This document shows positions 3,961 to 8,572 of a DNA stretch of 8,572 bases, piece by piece. A program made the position numbers and the translations under genes. The first letter of the stretch is position 1. Every line of letters begins with the position of its first letter. This DNA comes from Spirochaetales bacterium (lineage in GTDB: Bacteria > Spirochaetota > Spirochaetia > DSM-27196 > SLAA01), in assembly GCA_007126415.1 (NCBI GenBank), contig SLBH01000027.1, positions 1-8,572 of the forward strand, written 5' to 3'. Below the pieces are notes generated by a model, which saw only the letters and a program-made list of their open reading frames with translations, ran no database searches and was not told the DNA's origin.

Positions 3961-5542
3961 CATTATAGAGTTTCCGGTGCAGGTGCTGACGCGGCGCATG
4001 CCGCATCTCCGCGATAGTGCGTGCATTGTGCTCGCGCACGAAGCGCTTCAGGCACCGGTGATCGGCTACAGTGCCAAGGCATTTGAACTCGGCGTGCGCC
4101 ATGGTATGCGTTACTCTGCGGTGTTGGAGTTTGCGCCGCACGTGCAGGCCGCTACGGTTTCACAGGCCGAGCTTGCGCAGGCGCAGCACCAAGTGCAAGC
4201 GGCTCTGCAATCGCTGAGCGACGAGGTGCTGCACAACCGCGATGAGCCGGGGGTGTTTTGGGTAAACGCCGGCGGCCTCAATCTGTTGTATGCAACCGCG
4301 CGCGCGTTTGCCGAGCAGCTCGGCGGCGAGATATCTCGGTTGGGATTTCAGGCGCGGGTTGGGGTGGGTTTCACCCGGTTTGGAACGTATCTCGCTACCG
4401 TAAACGTAACGGAATCGCTGCAGGAGGATGCAAACGGCAGCCGCGGGCACAGCGGCAGCCGCGGCCACAGCGCCCACGCCGCCGAAGGTGCCGGCGGCGC
4501 GTTCACCGGCGAGAGCTCGGCTACGGTGTTTCACTCGATCGAGCACGAGCGGCGCGAGGTGTCTCGGTGCGCGCTTCAGCCGGTGCTGCGGTCCGAGCGC
4601 GCCGGGAAACGTCTTAGGCGTCTCGGTATCGTCACTGTGGGTGAGTTGCTGCGCCTGCCGCGCTCCGAGATTCGCTCCACACTGGGCGAGGAGGTGGAGA
4701 AGCTATATCTAACCGCACTCGGCGAGCGCGACCTGCCCGCCGCGCCGCTTGAGGAGACGCACCGAACGCCGGTTGCTCGTCGGTCTCTTGACCAGGCGCT
4801 TGCCGGTAGCGAACCCATGCTAAGGGTCATTCAAGAGATGCTGAATATGGAACTCCGCCGGCTTCGTCGCGGCGAACAGGTCGCTAAAATGCGACTCACA
4901 CTCGAGCTCGAACGGGGCGGTGAGCATCATGAAGAACTGCGAGCTGCGTATCCTACCGGACGGTGTGAGTTGCTTGTGCGGCTGCTGCGCTTGCGGCTCG
5001 AGGCCCGGCGGCTCGAGCTCCCGGTGGTTTCAATTGTGCTTGAGCTCGATGTCCGGCGAGCGCGCGCTCGTCAGAGTATGTTGTTTTTCGAGATAGAGCC
5101 ACAGGGTGACGAGCAACACGATGAGAGCTTACCCGCCGATCTTCGTGCACGATTCGGAGATGACGCGGTGGGTTATCTGGAGCCGTGCGAGCGGCAGCTC
5201 CCGGAGCAGCGCGTACGGTTTGTTGCGCGGGCCAAACCGCTCGCGTCACGTGTCACACAGCAAGACGAGAGCATGCAGGAGCCCAAGAGCACGCAGCAAG
5301 ACGAGAGCGTGCAGGTTGTGCGGCGCGCGTTCGTTGTGCCGCAGCGTTTGAATCGTCGGCTTTTGCCGCCTGGAACGCTCTCTGGGCCGTACGCGCTTTC
5401 GTGCAACTGGTGGGGGAACTCGGAACGCAGGCTGTACTACTATCTGGTGCCGGAATCGAGCGGCGGCGAGTTTTCTCCTACCGCGGTATGGCTCTACTAC
5501 GATCTCGAGCGCGCGTGCTGGATGGTGCAGGGTACGGTGTGA
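3938..5542 (+). CDS. imuB: ImuB: catalytically inactive Y-family polymerase, mutasome hub
   Basis: This 534-residue protein (from GTG 3938) has the Y-family polymerase layout. The N-terminal palm strand reads CCNIIEFPVQVLTRR (6-20), and GVRHGMRYSAVLEFAP follows at about 55-70. A second palm strand, FWVNAGGLNLLY (107-118), and helix-hairpin-helix/little-finger regions come next. The metal-binding Asp of the first strand and the Asp-Glu pair of the second are absent (Asn110-Ala111 at the second), as known for ImuB, so it should not polymerise. ARARQSMLFFE has Gln379-x-x-Leu-x-Phe, a beta-clamp-binding type motif at the expected place. The C-terminus, SGPYALSCNWWGNSERRLYYYL followed by a WLYYDLERACWMVQG end, matches the conserved ImuB tail. 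Two short repeat insertions are present (GSRGHS twice; TQQDES twice). The start overlaps imuA by 23 nt. An alternative ATG at 3914 would add 8 residues, but the family pattern begins at the GTG. Confidence 0.92.
   Translation: MARTACCNIIEFPVQVLTRRMPHLRDSACIVLAHEALQAPVIGYSAKAFELGVRHGMRYSAVLEFAPHVQAATVSQAELAQAQHQVQAALQSLSDEVLHNRDEPGVFWVNAGGLNLLYATARAFAEQLGGEISRLGFQARVGVGFTRFGTYLATVNVTESLQEDANGSRGHSGSRGHSAHAAEGAGGAFTGESSATVFHSIEHERREVSRCALQPVLRSERAGKRLRRLGIVTVGELLRLPRSEIRSTLGEEVEKLYLTALGERDLPAAPLEETHRTPVARRSLDQALAGSEPMLRVIQEMLNMELRRLRRGEQVAKMRLTLELERGGEHHEELRAAYPTGRCELLVRLLRLRLEARRLELPVVSIVLELDVRRARARQSMLFFEIEPQGDEQHDESLPADLRARFGDDAVGYLEPCERQLPEQRVRFVARAKPLASRVTQQDESMQEPKSTQQDESVQVVRRAFVVPQRLNRRLLPPGTLSGPYALSCNWWGNSERRLYYYLVPESSGGEFSPTAVWLYYDLERACWMVQGTV
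4436..4471 (+). repeat. imuB: Two 18-bp tandem repeats in imuB
   Basis: GGCAGCCGCGGGCACAGC (4436-4453) is followed at once by a copy with a single G-to-C change (4454-4471). Each unit encodes GSRGHS (residues 167-178). The Gly/Ser/His/Ala-rich stretch continues to about residue 190 and looks like a flexible insertion between the palm strands and the conserved 'FHSIEHERREVS' segment. Confidence 0.85.
5255..5314 (+). repeat. imuB: Imperfect 36-bp-period repeat in imuB
   Basis: CAGCAAGACGAGAGC occurs at 5258-5272 and again at 5294-5308, exactly 36 bp apart, with similar flanks. The encoded units are TQQDESMQEPKS (440-451) and TQQDESVQ (452-459). The polar repeat sits between the clamp-binding motif and the conserved C-terminal domain, as a linker. 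Confidence 0.8.
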
Positions 5543-5576
5543 CGCTTGGGGTGGACGCGTAGTGTGAGAGAGAACC

Positions 5577-8572
5577 GTGGCTGAGTACGTTCCGTTATGG
5601 TGCAAGAGTAATTTCTCTTTTCTCGAAGGCGCGTCACACCCCGACGAGCTTATGAGCACGGCCGCTGAGCACGGGCTCTCGGCTCTTGCCTTGACCGACC
5701 GCGACGGGTTGTACGGCGTGGTGCGCGCTCACGAAGCGGCGGCGGAGAGCGGGATGCGCTTGCTGATAGGCGCCGAGATAACCGTAGAGCCCGCGGTGCG
5801 CGTGCTGCTGTACGCAATAAACCGCGAAGGGTACGCGAACCTGTCGCGTCTAATCTCACGCGGGCGGTTGCGCAGTACAAAGGGCTCGTGCCGGCTCACC
5901 GAGCAAGATATTTACGAGCACGCGGAAGGGCTGCTCGCGCTAAGCCCCGACGGGTGCTCCCGGTTCGAGCCTCGTTCGCTTCTCGATCGGGGGGAACCGG
6001 CGCGGCTCGCCCGCTTGCGAGAGGTCTTCCAGGACCGCCTCTATCTCGGTATCGCGCGCTACCGCTTGCCGCACGACAACGAGCGCACCGAGGCGCGTAC
6101 GGAGCTCGCGCGCCGCTACGGTATAACGCCGTGTGTTGCGCCCGAGGTGCTGTACCATGACCGCCGCCGGCGCCGTCTGCAGGACGCGCTGACCGCAATT
6201 CGGCATAACAGACCGTTGTCGGAAACCGTCGATCTCCTGAGACCAAACGCCGAGCACGTGCTGCTGAGCCCTGCCGAAGCCGCCAAACGCTACGCCGGGG
6301 AGCGCGATGCGCTTGCTGCAACGCAGGAGCTCGCCGCCCGTGTGGAGTTTTCGCTCACTGAGCTGCGCTATCGCTATCCCTCGGAGCGCTTGCCGAACGG
6401 TTACAGCAGCGCCGAGTGGCTGGCAGAGCTTGCCTACCGCGGCGCGCGCAAGCGTTATCCGTCGGGTATACCGGCTGAGGTGAAGGCCCAGCTGCGTCGA
6501 GAGCTCTCGACCATAGAAGACCTGGAGTACCCCGGCTATTTCCTGACGATGTGGGAGATTGTGCGATTCTGTCGCTCGCGCGGCATCCTGTTTCAGGGCC
6601 GCGGGTCGGCGGCAAACTCGTCGGTCTGCTACTGTCTCGGGATCACCGCGGTTGACCCGGTCCGGATGCAGCTGTTGTTCGAGCGCTTCTTGTCTCGCGA
6701 GCGCGCCGAGCCGCCCGATATCGATCTCGATATCGAGCACCACCGTCGCGAAGAGGTTATTCAGCATGTGTATCAGGCGTACGGCCGGGATCACGCCGCG
6801 ATGGTCGCGAACCTCATCCGTTACCGGCCCAAGTCGGCGGTGCGCGATCTCGGCAAGGTCCTCGGTATAGAGGTCTCCACGATCGAGCGGATCGTGAAGT
6901 TTTTGGGCTATCGGGCCGAGTCTATCGAGGCTGCGATCGCGGAAGCCGGCTGCGATCTTAGCCTTGGGGTGTTCCGTCACCTCGCCGAGCTTGCGCTCGA
7001 GCTACAACACATGCCGCGGCACCTCTCTATTCATCCCGGCGGGTTTCTGCTCGGCGCCGAGCCGGTGAGTACCGTGGTGCCGATAGAGAACGCCACAATG
7101 GCGGAGCGCACCGTGATTCAATGGGATAAAGACGATATCGAGGCGCTCGGGCTGTTCAAGGTCGATTTACTCGGACTCGGAGCGCTGTCGCAGCTGCGCT
7201 ACGGGTTTGAGCTTATCGAGAAGCATCTCGGTCGGCGGCTTACCCCGGCCGGCATCCCTACCGACGACCATGAAGTCTATAAGATGCTCGAGCGCGCCGA
7301 CACCGTCGGCGTCTTTCAGCTTGAAAGTCGAGCCCAGATGGCGATGTTGCCGCGTCTGCGACCGAGGAAGTTCTACGACTTGGTGATCGAGATCAGCATC
7401 GTTCGCCCGGGGCCGATAACCGGCGGGATGGTGCATCCGTACTTGAAACGCCGGCGTGGTGAGGAGCCGGTGTTGTACCCCCACGAGAGCCTTCGTCCGG
7501 TGCTCGAGAAGACGCTCGGCGTGCCGATCTTCCAGGAGCAGGTGATGAAGCTCGCGGTTGTCGCGGCCGATTACACCCCGGGAGAGGCCGACCAACTGCG
7601 GCGCGACATGGCGGCGTGGCGTCGGCGTGGCAGTATCGAACGTCACTACAAGCGCTTTGTGGAGCGTATGGTCGCCAAAGGCATTGCGCGGCGCTTCGTC
7701 GAACAGGTGTTCGAGCAGATTCGAGGCTTTGGCGAGTACGGCTTCCCTGAGAGTCACGCCGCGAGTTTCGCGCTTATCGCGTACTGCACCGCCTATATGC
7801 GCAGGCACTATCCGGCGGTGTTTGTCTGCTCCTTACTTAACGCGTACCCAATGGGGTTTTATCATCCGGCAACGGTGGTGGAAGACGCCCGAAGGCACAG
7901 GGTTGAGGTGCGCCCGGTCTGCATAGCTTCAAGTGAGTGGGACTGCACGCTCGAGCCGTGTACGTCGCGCCGTTCGCAGCCCGACGCGGCATTCGCGGTT
8001 CGAATCGGTTTGCGCTACGTCAAGGAACTCGGCGAGACCGAGTGGGAGCGCATCCGTGATGCGCGTGCGCGCCTCGGCGGGGTGCCCGAGGCCGCCGAGG
8101 CGTTCTGCGACCACGCCGGGGTGTCGTCCGAGGCGCGCGAAGCGCTCGCCGCGGCCGGGGCGTTTGCACGTTTCACGCCTCGGCGGCGCGACGCGTTGTG
8201 GCGGAGCTACGGCGCCGACTCGAGCCGGGGTAACGCAACCGGCGCCGGCCCGCGCGGTGACGCGGTTGCCGAGGTGCTGCTTGAATACGAGCCCGAGCGT
8301 CCGGGGTTCGAGCGTCTTTCGCGTTTCGAGGAGATCGGCTGGGACTACAGCGTAACCGGTCATAGTACCGACGGGCACCCCATTGAGCAGTATCGCGGCC
8401 GGTTACAGGCACAAGGCTTCCCGGATTCCCGCGCGTTTGCGCACCTCGCCGCCCGCAGCCATGTACGCTACGCCGGAATGGTGATCTGCCGGCAGCAACC
8501 GTCTACCGCCGGCGGAACGGTGTTTATGACGATGGAGGACGAGTACGGGTTTGTAAATCTTATCTTTCGCCG
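5577..8572 (+). CDS. dnaE2: DnaE2 (ImuC): error-prone C-family DNA polymerase, C-terminus beyond the window
   Basis: There are 998 codons with no stop; family length is about 1,050-1,080, so only the tail is missing. DnaE2 performs mutagenic translesion synthesis with ImuA and ImuB. The PHP domain begins YVPLWCKSNFSFLEGASHPDEL (4-25). The polymerase core has GRGSAANSS (341-349), catalytic Asp383 and Asp385 in PDIDLDIE, and catalytic Asp530 in KVDLLGL. The DnaE2 hallmark IVRPGPITGGMVHPYL occupies 608-623. A clamp/duplex-binding region and helix-hairpin-helix follow, and an OB-fold starts near 963 (VRYAGMVICRQQP...VFMTMEDEYG). All polymerase aspartates are intact. In the first PHP motif the two histidines of E. 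coli DnaE (HLRVH) are Pro6 and Lys10, so the PHP domain is unlikely to bind metals there. GTG 5577 is the first start after an in-frame stop at 5565-5567. A purine-rich GAGAGAGA precedes it, and imuB ends 34 nt upstream. Confidence 0.97.
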   Translation, partial: MAEYVPLWCKSNFSFLEGASHPDELMSTAAEHGLSALALTDRDGLYGVVRAHEAAAESGMRLLIGAEITVEPAVRVLLYAINREGYANLSRLISRGRLRSTKGSCRLTEQDIYEHAEGLLALSPDGCSRFEPRSLLDRGEPARLARLREVFQDRLYLGIARYRLPHDNERTEARTELARRYGITPCVAPEVLYHDRRRRRLQDALTAIRHNRPLSETVDLLRPNAEHVLLSPAEAAKRYAGERDALAATQELAARVEFSLTELRYRYPSERLPNGYSSAEWLAELAYRGARKRYPSGIPAEVKAQLRRELSTIEDLEYPGYFLTMWEIVRFCRSRGILFQGRGSAANSSVCYCLGITAVDPVRMQLLFERFLSRERAEPPDIDLDIEHHRREEVIQHVYQAYGRDHAAMVANLIRYRPKSAVRDLGKVLGIEVSTIERIVKFLGYRAESIEAAIAEAGCDLSLGVFRHLAELALELQHMPRHLSIHPGGFLLGAEPVSTVVPIENATMAERTVIQWDKDDIEALGLFKVDLLGLGALSQLRYGFELIEKHLGRRLTPAGIPTDDHEVYKMLERADTVGVFQLESRAQMAMLPRLRPRKFYDLVIEISIVRPGPITGGMVHPYLKRRRGEEPVLYPHESLRPVLEKTLGVPIFQEQVMKLAVVAADYTPGEADQLRRDMAAWRRRGSIERHYKRFVERMVAKGIARRFVEQVFEQIRGFGEYGFPESHAASFALIAYCTAYMRRHYPAVFVCSLLNAYPMGFYHPATVVEDARRHRVEVRPVCIASSEWDCTLEPCTSRRSQPDAAFAVRIGLRYVKELGETEWERIRDARARLGGVPEAAEAFCDHAGVSSEAREALAAAGAFARFTPRRRDALWRSYGADSSRGNATGAGPRGDAVAEVLLEYEPERPGFERLSRFEEIGWDYSVTGHSTDGHPIEQYRGRLQAQGFPDSRAFAHLAARSHVRYAGMVICRQQPSTAGGTVFMTMEDEYGFVNLIFR

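Noticed and set aside
3748..4141. Minus-strand open frames with Gly or Arg runs over the end of imuA and the start of imuB
   Set aside because: The runs are the complement of the GCC tract that encodes Ala in imuA. The frames oppose two conserved genes and show no family features.
5940..6980. 346-codon open frame on the minus strand inside dnaE2
   Set aside because: It lies wholly antisense to conserved DnaE2 sequence, including the catalytic Asp383/Asp385 region. It is Arg/Ala-rich as expected from GC-biased shadow frames, and it has no recognisable domain.

Overview
The window is GC-rich bacterial chromosome with dense coding. Two gene pairs run divergently, one pair converges, and the right half is a three-gene translesion-synthesis operon. 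The organism cannot be fixed from the sequence. A K+-dependent type membrane pyrophosphatase, a stand-alone DhaL and an ImuA/ImuB/DnaE2 cassette fit a free-living, possibly anaerobic, GC-rich bacterium. A spirochaete is my weak guess.

Layout. Positions 1-62 (minus) hold the first 20 codons of a membrane protein that looks like the protease HtpX, with its own promoter and Shine-Dalgarno sequence. The 271-bp region 63-333 carries that promoter, a plus-strand promoter for hppA and a possible 10-codon leader ORF. hppA (334-2349, plus) encodes a complete ion-pumping pyrophosphatase and ends in a strong intrinsic terminator. dhaL (3085-2459, minus) converges on hppA and encodes the ADP-binding subunit of a dihydroxyacetone-kinase-type enzyme; no dhaK or dhaM is visible. 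dhaL and imuA diverge from a 152-bp intergenic region. That region holds a dhaL promoter and a 22-bp near-perfect palindrome just upstream of imuA.

The operon imuA (3238-3960), imuB (3938-5542) and dnaE2 (5577 to the window end, incomplete) encodes the mutasome. In the known system ImuA and ImuB are accessory proteins: ImuB is a catalytically dead Y-family polymerase that binds the sliding clamp and recruits the error-prone C-family polymerase DnaE2 (ImuC) to damaged DNA. The sequence agrees. ImuB lacks the catalytic acidic residues but has a clamp-binding-like motif, and DnaE2 keeps all three polymerase aspartates. The palindrome is the best candidate for the SOS (LexA-type) operator of this operon, and its half-site does not match any LexA box I know exactly.

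I see no RNA genes, CRISPR arrays, insertion sequences or prophage genes. I do not see a wholly new system. The items most worth checking are the operator, the leader ORF before hppA, the orphan dhaL and the lineage-specific features of ImuA, ImuB and DnaE2.
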